Positions 32,933 to 41,236 of a stretch of DNA of 64,000 nucleotides are shown here, in pieces. The translations under genes and the position numbers were made by a program. The notes beneath the pieces are model-generated. The model searched no databases, was not told the origin of the DNA, and saw nothing but the letters and a program-made list of their open reading frames with translations. Position 1 is the stretch's first letter. Each line of letters begins with the position of its first letter. This stretch comes from Paenibacillus aurantius (lineage in GTDB: Bacteria; Bacillota; Bacilli; Paenibacillales; NBRC-103111). The DNA lies in NCBI RefSeq assembly GCF_032268605.1, contig NZ_CP130318.1:4873501-4937500 (forward strand), read 5' to 3'.

Positions 32933-32974
32933 AAAAAAGACCCGAACCTTCCCCATCAGGAGAACGTCCGGGCC
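32933..32974 (-). terminator. intrinsic terminator after the sugar isomerase gene
   Basis: A long imperfect hairpin (GCCCGGACGTTCTCC against GGGGAAGGTTCGGGT) with a 4-base loop, followed by six T on the minus strand. It lies about 90 bp past the stop codon of the isomerase gene. Confidence 0.8.
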
Positions 32975-33065
32975 TTATCGAAACGAGAAAAATCGGGAGG
33001 GAGCTTCCGCCGGCGCAGCCGCTTTCGTCCCTCCTGTTCCCTTCCTAATCAGCTTCCTCTGCCGC

Positions 33066-33827
33066 TTACAGCAGGGTATGCAGGTGACGCAGGCTGATGT
33101 CCAGGCTTTCAAACGGATCCCGCCGGCATACATCCTGCTCCACCACATACCATTCCACCGAAGTTTCCCGGCAGGCGGCGATGATTTCGTACCAATTCAT
33201 GTTCCCTTCTCCAAGCTCCGCAAACACCTGCTGGTCCTGAACGATCGCCATATCCTTCAAGTGGACTACGGCCATGCGTCCCTTGACCTTGTGGATCCAG
33301 TTCACCGGATTTGCGCCGCCCGCCTGAACCCAATACATGTCGAGCTCAAAGCCCAGGGACGGATCGGACTCCTCCAGCAGAATATCCATTCCCGTCCGGC
33401 TTCCGTCAAACTTCTCAAACTCGAATTTGTGGTTATGGTAGATTAACTGAAGCCCGGCCTCCGACAGCTTCTTCGCCGCATCCGAGGCCTCCGCCGCAAA
33501 CCGGCGGTATCCGTCCGCATCCGCCCGGTAAGGCGACGGCATCGAGCCCACCCCGACGTACCGGCAGTCCCACAGCTTATGATCCCGGATCACCCCGTCC
33601 AGATCTTCTTTAAGCCGGTCAAACGAAATATGGGTGGCGCAAACCGATAAATCCGCTTCCTGGACAAGCTCCTTGAGCTTCTCAGGCTCAATGGGGCCGA
33701 TCCCCGACACTTGAACCGTCTCGTATCCGATCTCTCTAACCTTCCGCAGGGTCGTACGCAGGTCCTCCGGGGTTTTGGCATGGTCCCTTAACGTGTAGAG
33801 CTGGGCGCCGATGGTCGACTTTTGCAT
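33066..33827 (-). CDS. sugar phosphate isomerase/epimerase (TIM barrel)
   Basis: A 253-residue xylose-isomerase-like TIM-barrel protein. Seen: GAQLYTLRDHAKTPEDL at the start, ATHISFDRLKEDLDGVI, GLQLIYHNHKFEFEKFDG with metal-binding His/Glu, LGFELDMYWVQAGGANP, VVHLKDM and YVVEQDVCRRDPFESL at the C-terminus. The family isomerises or epimerises sugars and keto-inositols and cannot be narrowed further. A cre-like site lies upstream, suggesting carbon catabolite control. The start at 33827 follows GGGAGG. It is single-gene with its own terminator. Confidence 0.85.
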   Translation of the reverse strand: MQKSTIGAQLYTLRDHAKTPEDLRTTLRKVREIGYETVQVSGIGPIEPEKLKELVQEADLSVCATHISFDRLKEDLDGVIRDHKLWDCRYVGVGSMPSPYRADADGYRRFAAEASDAAKKLSEAGLQLIYHNHKFEFEKFDGSRTGMDILLEESDPSLGFELDMYWVQAGGANPVNWIHKVKGRMAVVHLKDMAIVQDQQVFAELGEGNMNWYEIIAACRETSVEWYVVEQDVCRRDPFESLDISLRHLHTLL

Positions 33828-33870
33828 CTGTGGTCCTCCCTGAAATTGGATTGATAAGAATTAGGGAAAC

Positions 33871-33886
33871 AGTAAACCGCTTACAC
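33871..33886 (-). promoter_or_regulatory. cre-like catabolite control site
   Basis: On the minus strand TGTAAGCGGTTTAC agrees with the CcpA consensus TGWAANCGGTNWCA at 12 of 14 positions, 45 bp upstream of the sugar isomerase start. Confidence 0.45.
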
Positions 33887-33945
33887 CTTCTTGTCTATCA
33901 TAATCCAACCCGTCCGAAAGGGGCAACCCTAAAGGTCTGTCCCCT

Positions 33946-34737
33946 TTACAGCTCCCAGTCTTCGCGCAGCTGAAGATAAACGGCCACCAGATAGGCGGAC
34001 GGGTCTTGAAGCAGACGTTCGTGATGCTGCAGCTTCTCCGCGAGATAGCGGGCTACGGGACGGGCAAGCTCGGACAGCCGCAGGGGACTCATTCCCGAAG
34101 AAAGGCTGTCGATCCAAGCGCTCAACAACACCCAGTCCTCCCGGGTAAAAGCCTGCCGGTCCGAATCATAAAGCACGACATGAGGAATGCGGCTCTCCCA
34201 CTGCTGCAGAACGGAGTCGGTCCGCTTGCGGTTTCTCAGCCGCTCCTTCTGCTGCTCGGCAACCACCATCGTCCCGGCCACCATATCCCCGAGGCGCTTA
34301 TCCCCGGAGCTGAAGAGCATAACCGCCGCCCCGAGGAAATACCCGAAGGGCAGAAAATCGAGTGGACGGAACAGGTTGCGGATAAGGATGGGAAGCAGTC
34401 CGGCGGAACGGCCGTCTTCCTGCAGAACGCGCAGGCCCATGATCCGCTTGCCGACGGTCTGGCCGCCCATGTAATATTCCATGACGATGAAATAACCGGC
34501 ATTCAGCACCGCCACAAGCAGAATCGCGATGGCCAGCGCATAATCGGCGGTCGATCCGAAGCCGCTCCTCCACCCCAGCCCGCCAAGGGCGGCGACGATA
34601 ATCAGGTTCGCGGCAAGGAGAAGGCCGGCGTCCACCACCTGGGCCATGGCGCGGCTGCCCACTCCCGCCGTCTGGTAATGGACCCGTACCTGCTCCGGGG
34701 TTAGAATGGTTTGTTCTTTCTGAAGGGAATCGTACAA
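33946..34737 (-). CDS. RDD-family membrane protein with C-terminal cytoplasmic extension
   Basis: A 263-residue protein. The RDD domain (about 22-155) has the motif VGSRAMAQVVDAGLLL with Arg and Asp, three hydrophobic segments, GGQTVGKRIMGLRV and RPLDFLPFGYFLGA, then GDKRLGDMVAGTMVV. Residues 165-263 are a soluble, charged tail without a recognised domain. RDD proteins are proposed transporters or envelope proteins. The start is TTG 34737 with GGGGAGG close by. It is divergent from the SpoIIM-like gene (61 bp between) and belongs to the MoxR/DUF58 island by position. Confidence 0.85.
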   Translation of the reverse strand: MYDSLQKEQTILTPEQVRVHYQTAGVGSRAMAQVVDAGLLLAANLIIVAALGGLGWRSGFGSTADYALAIAILLVAVLNAGYFIVMEYYMGGQTVGKRIMGLRVLQEDGRSAGLLPILIRNLFRPLDFLPFGYFLGAAVMLFSSGDKRLGDMVAGTMVVAEQQKERLRNRKRTDSVLQQWESRIPHVVLYDSDRQAFTREDWVLLSAWIDSLSSGMSPLRLSELARPVARYLAEKLQHHERLLQDPSAYLVAVYLQLREDWEL

Positions 34738-34798
34738 TCGCCTCCCCGCCTTTCCGAAAATATGGTAACCTTAGCTTTAGTCAAAGGAGGCGTATTTT

Positions 34799-35764
34799 TT
34801 GGATATTCCATCCTTCGTCAAACGGAATAGACCGCTCTGGAGAGAGCTTGAGGAGCTTCTCCCGCTTGCCGAAAAACGAAGCCGTCTGAAAGCGGCGGAT
34901 ATCGACCGCCTGACGGAGCTTTATCAGACCGCTTCTTCTCATCTGGCCGCCATGCAGGCTGCCCATCCCGGGGACGAGCGCACCGCTTACCTAAATCATC
35001 TGGTGGGCCGTGCCCACAACGCCGTTTACCAGGAAAGCGCGAGAAGCCGCGGACGGCTGTCGGCCTTCTACCTCCACCGGTTTCCTCAAATGATCGGGGA
35101 GAGAGGGCCTTTTGTCCTCCTGGCGCTCTTCCTCTTCGTTCTTGGAGGCTTCTCGGGGTTTCTCGCCGTGCAGGCGGATCCCCTTAATCTGAACAGTATC
35201 CTCCCTCCGTCCATTGCGGAAGGCATCCATCCGGAAGAGACCGATCAACCGCGCGGCGACCTGCACAGCCCACTGGTGTCCACCCAGATCATGACGAACA
35301 ATATCCGGGTCGCCGTCCTGGCCTTCCTGAGCGGAGTGACGCTCGGGATCGGCACGGTCTATCTGCTCGTCTACAACGGGGTGCTGGTCGGGGCGCTCGC
35401 GGCCGTGTTCCTGCAGGCGGGGCGAAGCTATGTATTCTGGGCTTACATTCTCCCTCACGGGGTTATCGAGCTTACGGCGATTTTTATCGCGGGAGGAGCA
35501 GGATTGTTCATGGGCTACCGGATGTTCGTTCCCGGTCCTTACTCCCGCAAATACCGGTTTCAGCAAACGGCCAAGGAATCGGCCTTGCTCCTGCTCGGCA
35601 CCCTTCCGCTGTTTGTGGCGGCGGGCGTCATTGAAGGCTACCTGACCCCGTCGACCCTTTCCTTGGAAGGTAAGTATCTGGTGGCCGGGGCCACCCTTCT
35701 TCTGCTCGCCGTCTATTATCTCTACGGCAGGTACCGGCTCGATAAGAGCGCCGTTAGCGCCTGA
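34799..35764 (+). CDS. SpoIIM-like (DUF95) integral membrane protein
   Basis: A 321-residue protein. The N-terminal 95 residues are cytoplasmic and helical (VKRNRPLWRELEELLPLAEKR); about five or six membrane helices follow. The DUF95/SpoIIM signature is visible: MTNNIRVAVLAFLSGVTLGIGTVYLLVYNGVLVG, then YILPHGVIELTAIFIAGGAGL. SpoIIM itself takes part in septal peptidoglycan degradation during engulfment; these longer relatives typically neighbour RDD, DUF58 and MoxR genes, as here. The start is TTG 34799 with AAAGGAGG 9 bp upstream. Confidence 0.9.
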   Translation: MDIPSFVKRNRPLWRELEELLPLAEKRSRLKAADIDRLTELYQTASSHLAAMQAAHPGDERTAYLNHLVGRAHNAVYQESARSRGRLSAFYLHRFPQMIGERGPFVLLALFLFVLGGFSGFLAVQADPLNLNSILPPSIAEGIHPEETDQPRGDLHSPLVSTQIMTNNIRVAVLAFLSGVTLGIGTVYLLVYNGVLVGALAAVFLQAGRSYVFWAYILPHGVIELTAIFIAGGAGLFMGYRMFVPGPYSRKYRFQQTAKESALLLLGTLPLFVAAGVIEGYLTPSTLSLEGKYLVAGATLLLLAVYYLYGRYRLDKSAVSA

Positions 35765-35796
35765 TCCGCGTAAGGAAGTTCCGTACCGGATAAAGC
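35759..35796. repeat. degenerate short copy of the palindromic repeat
   Basis: Arms GCCTGATCCG and CGGATAAAGC (8 of 10 complementary) over 38 bp, between the convergent 3' ends of the SpoIIM-like and DUF58 genes. It resembles the two longer elements at 29389 and 42439. Confidence 0.35.
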
Positions 35797-35797
35797 A

Positions 35798-37225
35798 CTA
35801 GAGCGCGTCCCGCGCTTTCCGCTCCAGGTAGAAGGTGACGGCTTCCAGGGCGAGCCGGTCGGCCGGGACATCCAGCACGGAGATGCCCCGGGCCGCCATC
35901 CTCTGCCGGTACTCGCGGCGGTCCGCCGAGAACTTGTGCGCCAGGCTCTGGATATAGGCGGTCCGGCTATCCTCCGCCGCAATCCGGCCCCACCGGTGGA
36001 GAAGCGGGTCCTGCAGCGAAAGGAGCAGCAGGCTCCCCTTCAGCCGGCCCGCATAGTAAGGGAGCTCCCGGTCGGTCAAGTAGTTCTCCATGTCGGAGAA
36101 AAGCACCGCGAAGGTGCGCTTCTTCAGGCGGAGGAGCAATTGGCCGAGAGCCGTTCCGAAGCTCGTTTCGACAAACTCGGGCTTCAGGTCGTATACGGCT
36201 TCCGTCAGCATCTGCAGGTGAGCGAGTCCGCGGCCGGGAGGAACGTAGGCCTTCACCCGGCTCGAGAAGGCGAGGAGCGCCACCTGATCGCCCTGCTTAA
36301 GCGCGACAGCCGCCAGCGCAAGGGCGGCTTCGAGGGTGCGGTCGAGCTTCACCTGTCCTTCCAGCTCGACGCCCATTCTTCTGCCGCAGTCGATGAGCAG
36401 CGTGACGATTTTGCCCTTCTCCGGCTGATAGAGGTTCGTCATGAGCTTGGCCGTGCGGGCCGACGCCTTCCAGTTAATGTGGCGGGGCTCATCCCCCTGC
36501 ACGTACTCCCTCACCTGGGAGAAGTCCGAACCCCCGCGGTGCTTGCGGAATAGCCGGGTTCCTTCCAGGATGAGAGCATTCTGCATGGACCCGAGCACCC
36601 CGCGCACGTTCGAAAGGTCGGGGTAGATGCGGAGCTCGCTCCGGTGCTCGATCACCGTCTGCTTCTTCCACAGCCCCAAGCCGCCCCCGTACCGGATGGT
36701 CACGCAGCGGAAAAGATAGCGCCCCCGCTCCCCCGCCCGGGTCGAATAGGGTAGAACCAGGCGCCTTCCTTCCAGCCGTCCTCTTACCACCGGGAAGCCC
36801 TCCGCCTCCCGGGAGTTTTTCCCGGCCGTTCTGTCCACTCTGTCCGGTCCTTCCGGCGCTCCCGCAAAGGTAACGGGAAGGTCGTCAGCCACCTCCACCT
36901 GAAGCCGCCGGGGCTTCTCCGTCATGACCACGAGGCGGATCTCCAGGTCCTCCCCCACCTCGGCCTTCTCCGGCATCTCCCGCTTCACTGTCCACTCCCT
37001 TCTTGCCGGCAGCAGGGCAAGGTCGATCCCCCCGGCCAGGAGAAGAAGGCCGTTGTACAGCCAGAAAACGGTCATGCCGAGGCCAGCGGCATAACCCGCC
37101 GCCAGGGCCGCGCTTCCGAGTGCGGCGAGAAGAGCGAGCCGGGGAGTCGGAACAATCGAGTGCGACCCGAACGCTCTATCGAGGAACCGGTACAGCGGCG
37201 AGCGTTTCCTGGATGATGTGGTCAC
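35798..37225 (-). CDS. DUF58 (vWA-like) domain membrane protein
   Basis: A 475-residue protein. Two hydrophobic helices near the N-terminus (about 28-65) are followed by a beta-rich segment (about 75-200) and the DUF58 core DEPRHINWKASARTAKLMTNLYQPEKGK, continuing into a von Willebrand A-like fold with LLIDCGRRMGVELEG instead of a full MIDAS. DUF58 proteins work with MoxR ATPases, which lie directly upstream. The start is GTG 37225 with GGAGGGAGGG upstream; it overlaps the moxR 3' end by 50 bp, an unusually long overlap. Confidence 0.9.
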   Translation of the reverse strand: MTTSSRKRSPLYRFLDRAFGSHSIVPTPRLALLAALGSAALAAGYAAGLGMTVFWLYNGLLLLAGGIDLALLPARREWTVKREMPEKAEVGEDLEIRLVVMTEKPRRLQVEVADDLPVTFAGAPEGPDRVDRTAGKNSREAEGFPVVRGRLEGRRLVLPYSTRAGERGRYLFRCVTIRYGGGLGLWKKQTVIEHRSELRIYPDLSNVRGVLGSMQNALILEGTRLFRKHRGGSDFSQVREYVQGDEPRHINWKASARTAKLMTNLYQPEKGKIVTLLIDCGRRMGVELEGQVKLDRTLEAALALAAVALKQGDQVALLAFSSRVKAYVPPGRGLAHLQMLTEAVYDLKPEFVETSFGTALGQLLLRLKKRTFAVLFSDMENYLTDRELPYYAGRLKGSLLLLSLQDPLLHRWGRIAAEDSRTAYIQSLAHKFSADRREYRQRMAARGISVLDVPADRLALEAVTFYLERKARDAL

Positions 37226-38096
37226 TGGTCCCTCCCTCCAGTTCCGTCTGGGGATTAAGCAGGAGGCGGTGCCTAAGCGCCGGCAGGGCCACGAGCTTGA
37301 TGTCGTCCGGCGTGACGTAGGTCCGGCCTTCCATAAGGGCCCACGCCTTGGCCGCCATCATCACGGCGATGCCCGCACGGGGACTCGCCCCGAGCTGGAC
37401 CCGCTTCGATTCCCGGGTGCGCCGGATAATGGCCGTGATGTAGCCGATCAGCGAGTCCTCGACGATCACCCCGGACAGCTCCTTCCGCAGCGCCCGGATC
37501 TCCTCCAGGCTCAGCACCTGTTGGACCGGTTCCTCCCGCTCCTCATGGAACGGAACATGCCCGCGTAAAATTTGCTTCTCCGCCTCTTCTCCGGGGTAGT
37601 CCAGCACAAGCTTGAACAGAAACCGGTCGAGCTGGGCCTCCGGCAGCGGATACGTCCCTTCGTATTCCACCGGATTCTGAGTGGCGATAACAAAGAACGG
37701 ATCGGGAAGCCCGTAGGTGGTTCCCTGGATGGTCACCTGCCTCTCCTCCATCGCCTCCAGCAAAGCGGCCTGTGTCTTCGGGCCCGAGCGGTTGATTTCG
37801 TCCGCCAGCAGAATGTTGGCGAACACCGGTCCGCGGACCGTCGTGAACGCATTGTCCCTCAGGTTAAAAATGACGCTGCCCGTAATATCCCCCGGCATCA
37901 GATCCGGGGTAAACTGGATGCGCCGGTAATCGCCTCCGGTCAGACCGGCGAGCGTCCGGGCCATGCGCGTTTTGCCGAGGCCCGGCACGCCTTCGAGCAG
38001 GACGTGACCGCCGGCCAGCATCGCGGCCGCCAGCAGGCGGACGTTGCGCTTCTGCCCGTACAGCTTCTCCTCCATCGCTTCCAGCAGCTTCTTCAT
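37176..38096 (-). CDS. MoxR-family AAA+ ATPase
   Basis: A 306-residue AAA+ chaperone-like ATPase. Walker A is LEGVPGLGKTRMARTLA, Walker B ILLADEINRSGPKTQAALLEAMEE, sensor 1 FFVIATQNPVEYEGTYPLPEAQLDRF, with the sensor 2 Arg in LGASPRAGIAVM. MoxR proteins assemble or activate vWA-containing partners, here DUF58. The start is ATG 38096 with GGAGGG upstream, overlapping the previous stop by 4 bp (ATGA); a longer frame upstream is Ala/Arg-rich and antisense to nothing meaningful, so it is ignored. Confidence 0.93.
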   Translation of the reverse strand: MKKLLEAMEEKLYGQKRNVRLLAAAMLAGGHVLLEGVPGLGKTRMARTLAGLTGGDYRRIQFTPDLMPGDITGSVIFNLRDNAFTTVRGPVFANILLADEINRSGPKTQAALLEAMEERQVTIQGTTYGLPDPFFVIATQNPVEYEGTYPLPEAQLDRFLFKLVLDYPGEEAEKQILRGHVPFHEEREEPVQQVLSLEEIRALRKELSGVIVEDSLIGYITAIIRRTRESKRVQLGASPRAGIAVMMAAKAWALMEGRTYVTPDDIKLVALPALRHRLLLNPQTELEGGTSDHIIQETLAAVPVPR

Positions 38097-39235
38097 TCGT
38101 CCCTTCCCTCCTTCTCGATTCGGCGGATCAGCTCGCCGGCCTCCCGCGTCCGCTCCACGAACGCCTGGACCCCCCCGCCGGGGCCGGGCTCCGCCAGCAG
38201 CCGCGCGAGCCGCTCCGCTTCGGGCTCCGACCAGCGCAGGCGGGCGGCCTCCGCCGCTTCCTGCGGCGTCGCGCCCGGGCGCAGGCCCCAACGCTCGGCG
38301 AGCAGCTGGCGCAGAAAGCGCTGCTGGTGCCCGAGCGCCTCGGCCCGTGACCCGAGGCGCTCGTACCAGCCGGCTGCGGCCAGCAGCGTCTCGTCGCTGC
38401 GGCGGACGGTCCACGCGCGGGGCGTGTAGACCGGGCCGAAGCGCTTGCCGCGCAGCCAGAGCCAGAGCAGGAGCGCCGCGGCAAGCTGCACGCCGGCCAG
38501 CACCAGCCAGGCCGGATAGACGGCGAGCAGGCCGGGCTTCGTGCGGTAGCCGTGGTGGGCTTCGTCCACCAGGACGGTGGACCAGCCCCCGGCCATCAGC
38601 GGCCAGACCAGGTCAAAATGCGATTCCTTCGCAATTTGGCCGTTGGTCAGCCACTCGGGGGCGAGCACCACCGTCAGGCTGCCGCGGCCGGCCGGCTGAC
38701 GGCTCACGAGCACCCCGGCCGCGTCGCTCAGCAGCACTTCGGCCTCCCCGTCCGGGAGGAGCCGGTCCGCTGTCTCGACCCGCGCCTCGGCGTCCGTTCC
38801 GGCCGGCGCTCCGGGGCCGGTCACCCGGCGGAGCTCTCCCGGAGCGGACGGGCTGCCGCCGGAAGCCGCTCCGTTCGCGACGCTCCAGGTGGACCAGCCC
38901 TCGGGGGACCGGTGGAAGAGAAGAAAACCGTTCCCCTGCTCTACCCAGCGGAGCAGGCGCTTCTTCTCCTCTTCCGTTACCCCCGCCGGCTGAACGGCGA
39001 CCAGCAGATGACCGGTTCCCTCGGGAAGCCGGTCCCAGCCAAGTCTCCATTCCTTCACCTGGGGCCCCCGCTCCTGCAGCAGCTCTCTCCAGGCCTTGAT
39101 CCCGTCGGTATCGGCCGAGAAGGACAAGTAGGCCGGAAGATTGCGCGCGGCCGGCTGGACTACCCAGAAGCCGAGCAGCAGAAAGAGGGCCACGCTGGCC
39201 GCAAGCCCCGCATACAGCTTAGGGAACCTTCGCAT
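38093..39235 (-). CDS. DUF4350-domain membrane protein
   Basis: A 380-residue protein with an N-terminal membrane helix (LYAGLAASVALFLLLGFWVVQ), an extracellular DUF4350 domain (about 35-230; TDGIKAWRELLQERGPQVKEW, VTEEEKKRLLRWVEQGNGFLLFH, VLVDEAHHGY) and a second helix near 245-265, then a cytoplasmic Arg/Ala/Leu-rich helical tail. The fold of DUF4350 resembles a glutamine-amidotransferase-like Rossmann domain without a visible catalytic Cys. The start is ATG 39235 with AAGGAGG upstream. Gene overlaps on both sides (17 and 4 bp) show tight operon coupling. Confidence 0.85.
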   Translation of the reverse strand: MRRFPKLYAGLAASVALFLLLGFWVVQPAARNLPAYLSFSADTDGIKAWRELLQERGPQVKEWRLGWDRLPEGTGHLLVAVQPAGVTEEEKKRLLRWVEQGNGFLLFHRSPEGWSTWSVANGAASGGSPSAPGELRRVTGPGAPAGTDAEARVETADRLLPDGEAEVLLSDAAGVLVSRQPAGRGSLTVVLAPEWLTNGQIAKESHFDLVWPLMAGGWSTVLVDEAHHGYRTKPGLLAVYPAWLVLAGVQLAAALLLWLWLRGKRFGPVYTPRAWTVRRSDETLLAAAGWYERLGSRAEALGHQQRFLRQLLAERWGLRPGATPQEAAEAARLRWSEPEAERLARLLAEPGPGGGVQAFVERTREAGELIRRIEKEGRDE

Positions 39236-39863
39236 AGGCGTCCTCCTTCCGGCTGACGGCTTGCTCCGCCCATTCGCGGATGGCGGCGCAGCTGTCGGGG
39301 CCGGCCTCCTCCCGTCCATACCAGACTCTCTCAAATAGGCGGGAGCAGTCCCGGTAAAGCGGGGAGAGCGAAGGAGCGGTCTCCTCCAGCTCCCCGGCGT
39401 AATCCCAATTCGTTTTCCATTTCTCTACCCGGACAAGCTCCTTCTCATTCAGATAGAACAGAAGGGCCAAATAGAAAGCCCTCACCCCTTCTCTCCACTC
39501 GCCGGCTCTCTCCTTCTCCTCCGCCAGCTTCCAGTAATGCCGGTACGACCGGTCCTCGCCATCCGCCGGATAATAAGAGTAGCCCGGCCAGGCGCCCTTT
39601 CGCACAAGCTGCCTGGAGAACCAATAGACGGCATAGCCCGCCAGGGCCACCAAGAGGACGAGCAGGATATCATTCAGAAAAGAAGCGGTTCCCCGCGGCA
39701 GGGTGACGTCCGGAAAGTGCTGGCGCAGCCACCGGACAACCGGCTTCAGGGTGTCCATCAGAAAGGACCCTCCGTCCCCCTGCTCATACGCCCGGTATTC
39801 TTTCCCCGCCAAAATCTCTTCCAACCGCTCCCGGTCGCGGGCGGCGGAATCCGGCTGGATCAT
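39219..39863 (-). CDS. DUF4129-domain membrane protein
   Basis: A 214-residue protein. Residues 1-60 are extracytoplasmic, one membrane helix spans about 62-82 (FLNDILLVLLVALAGYAVYWF), and the C-terminal part (about 95-205) has the DUF4129 pattern SYRHYWKLAEEKERAGEWREGVRAFYLALLFYLNEKELVRVEKWKTNWDYAGEL. In other bacteria DUF4129 is fused to a transglutaminase domain (TgpA); here it is alone. It overlaps the preceding gene by 4 bp (ATGA) and the next by 17 bp. Confidence 0.87.
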   Translation of the reverse strand: MIQPDSAARDRERLEEILAGKEYRAYEQGDGGSFLMDTLKPVVRWLRQHFPDVTLPRGTASFLNDILLVLLVALAGYAVYWFSRQLVRKGAWPGYSYYPADGEDRSYRHYWKLAEEKERAGEWREGVRAFYLALLFYLNEKELVRVEKWKTNWDYAGELEETAPSLSPLYRDCSRLFERVWYGREEAGPDSCAAIREWAEQAVSRKEDAYAKVP

Positions 39864-41050
39864 TTCTCCTCATCCGGCCGGGGCCCGGCTTCCGGCTCCC
39901 GGCCGTCCTTGCGGTCCGGCTCCGTTTCCCGATCGGCGGTGCCCCCGCTTGGGCTTCCGTTCAGGGAATCGGAAAGGGGGCGTTCCGTGCGGCGCTCCCT
40001 ATAGGAATCCTCGACCGGACGTGCCTGTTCCCCTTCCCCGCGGCTTACCCCAAACGGGTCTGCAGCCTCGCGGTCTCCGTAGGAAGCTCCTCCGACTCCT
40101 CCATAGACCGTACTCTGGATAAGCCTTTCCAGACCGGCTCCGTCCGACCGCACGGTCAGATCAAAATAACTGACCGCATAGGGAACGAGCCACAGCGGAA
40201 AGAGAACCAGGGTGAGGAGCGTCTGCAGCAGCTGACCGGCCAACCCGCCGCCGGCAACCGCCCCGATTACAAGACCAACCACCAGCATGAAGACATACAG
40301 GATAATCCCCAGCACGAAATACATGAAGAACAGACGCCAGAAGCTTCCGCGCGTCAATCTCCAACTCCGGCCGAGGCCGGGCGCATCTTCCCCTAATGCC
40401 ACGGAAGGAAGATAATAGCCCCAGCGGATCATAAAGAAGAAGATGCCGATAAACAGAGCCGCAAAAATGAGAAACATGAACAGGACGGCCGCTCCTATTC
40501 CGCCCGAACCTCCGAACAGATTGCCGGCGGCTCCCAGAACCACGGCCACAATCACGACCCCGATCACAACCGCTAGGTAGATGCCCAGCATGCATAAGCC
40601 AAAGAGAAGGCTGCTCCCGAGCAGGGCGCCGAAGCGGCGGAAAGCTTTCTTCAACAGCTCCCCGATGGAGGTCCCTTCCTCTCCGTAAAGGACGGCCCGG
40701 ACGAGGTACACGACCGACGACACGGCAACCGGCATCAAGCCGAACATAAAGAGGGGCAGCGCCAAAAAAGTAAACAGCAGCACCCGGCCGATGGCCTCCG
40801 GAGCCACGACTTGGTTCGCCGCCCCGCGGCTCAAAATGTCCTCGACGGACGCTCCCGACTGGATCTCGCTTATCCAGGAAGCCGAATCTCCGGCGTCGGA
40901 CGTTCCTAAGAGCAGATGATACAGCAGATAGAACGGTCCGAATAAAATAAGGCCGATTAAAAATAACGTAACAAAATGCTTGCGGTACAGCTGGAAGCTC
41001 CGGTCCAGCAGCTTGCCGATGCCTGCCGGCTGAAGCGGCGTGTTTTCCAT
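39860..41050 (-). CDS. polytopic membrane protein, glycerophosphodiesterase-membrane-domain type
   Basis: A 396-residue protein and first gene of the operon. The N-terminus GIGKLLDRSFQLYRKHFVTLFLIGLILFGPF matches membrane domains found in GPDPase-membrane/DUF975-like proteins. Six or seven hydrophobic segments run to about residue 300, including a Gly/Val-rich pair. Residues 310-396 are a long cytoplasmic tail rich in Arg, Glu, Gly and Pro, likely disordered. The start ATG at 41050 follows GAGGAGG. Its role in the MoxR island is unknown. Confidence 0.8.
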   Translation of the reverse strand: MENTPLQPAGIGKLLDRSFQLYRKHFVTLFLIGLILFGPFYLLYHLLLGTSDAGDSASWISEIQSGASVEDILSRGAANQVVAPEAIGRVLLFTFLALPLFMFGLMPVAVSSVVYLVRAVLYGEEGTSIGELLKKAFRRFGALLGSSLLFGLCMLGIYLAVVIGVVIVAVVLGAAGNLFGGSGGIGAAVLFMFLIFAALFIGIFFFMIRWGYYLPSVALGEDAPGLGRSWRLTRGSFWRLFFMYFVLGIILYVFMLVVGLVIGAVAGGGLAGQLLQTLLTLVLFPLWLVPYAVSYFDLTVRSDGAGLERLIQSTVYGGVGGASYGDREAADPFGVSRGEGEQARPVEDSYRERRTERPLSDSLNGSPSGGTADRETEPDRKDGREPEAGPRPDEEK

Positions 41051-41179
41051 TCTCTTTTGTCCTCCTCTAGTCTGGTATAAGGCTAAAGAATTAAATTTCC
41101 TGCCCTATTATACACTAAAGTATTCTTACCCTGGCAATCTTTATCAGCATCAGCTTATCCTTTTCTGGAATAAAACGAC

Positions 41180-41224
41180 AAAACCCCTTCAGGCGGGCCG
41201 TTTGGCCTCTCTCCTGAAAGGGTT
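41180..41224 (-). terminator. intrinsic terminator after the LacI-family gene (end of iol operon)
   Basis: AACCCTTTCAGG and CCTGAAGGGGTT with a long loop, followed by TTGTCGTTTTA on the minus strand. Confidence 0.7.
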
Positions 41225-41236
41225 CATCATTTCGGG

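Noticed and set aside
37176-38414. Longer MoxR with about 100 extra N-terminal residues
   Set aside because: The extension is Ala/Arg/Gly-rich, read through the DUF4350 gene in another frame; the ATG at 38096 has a strong ribosome site and fits the family N-terminus.
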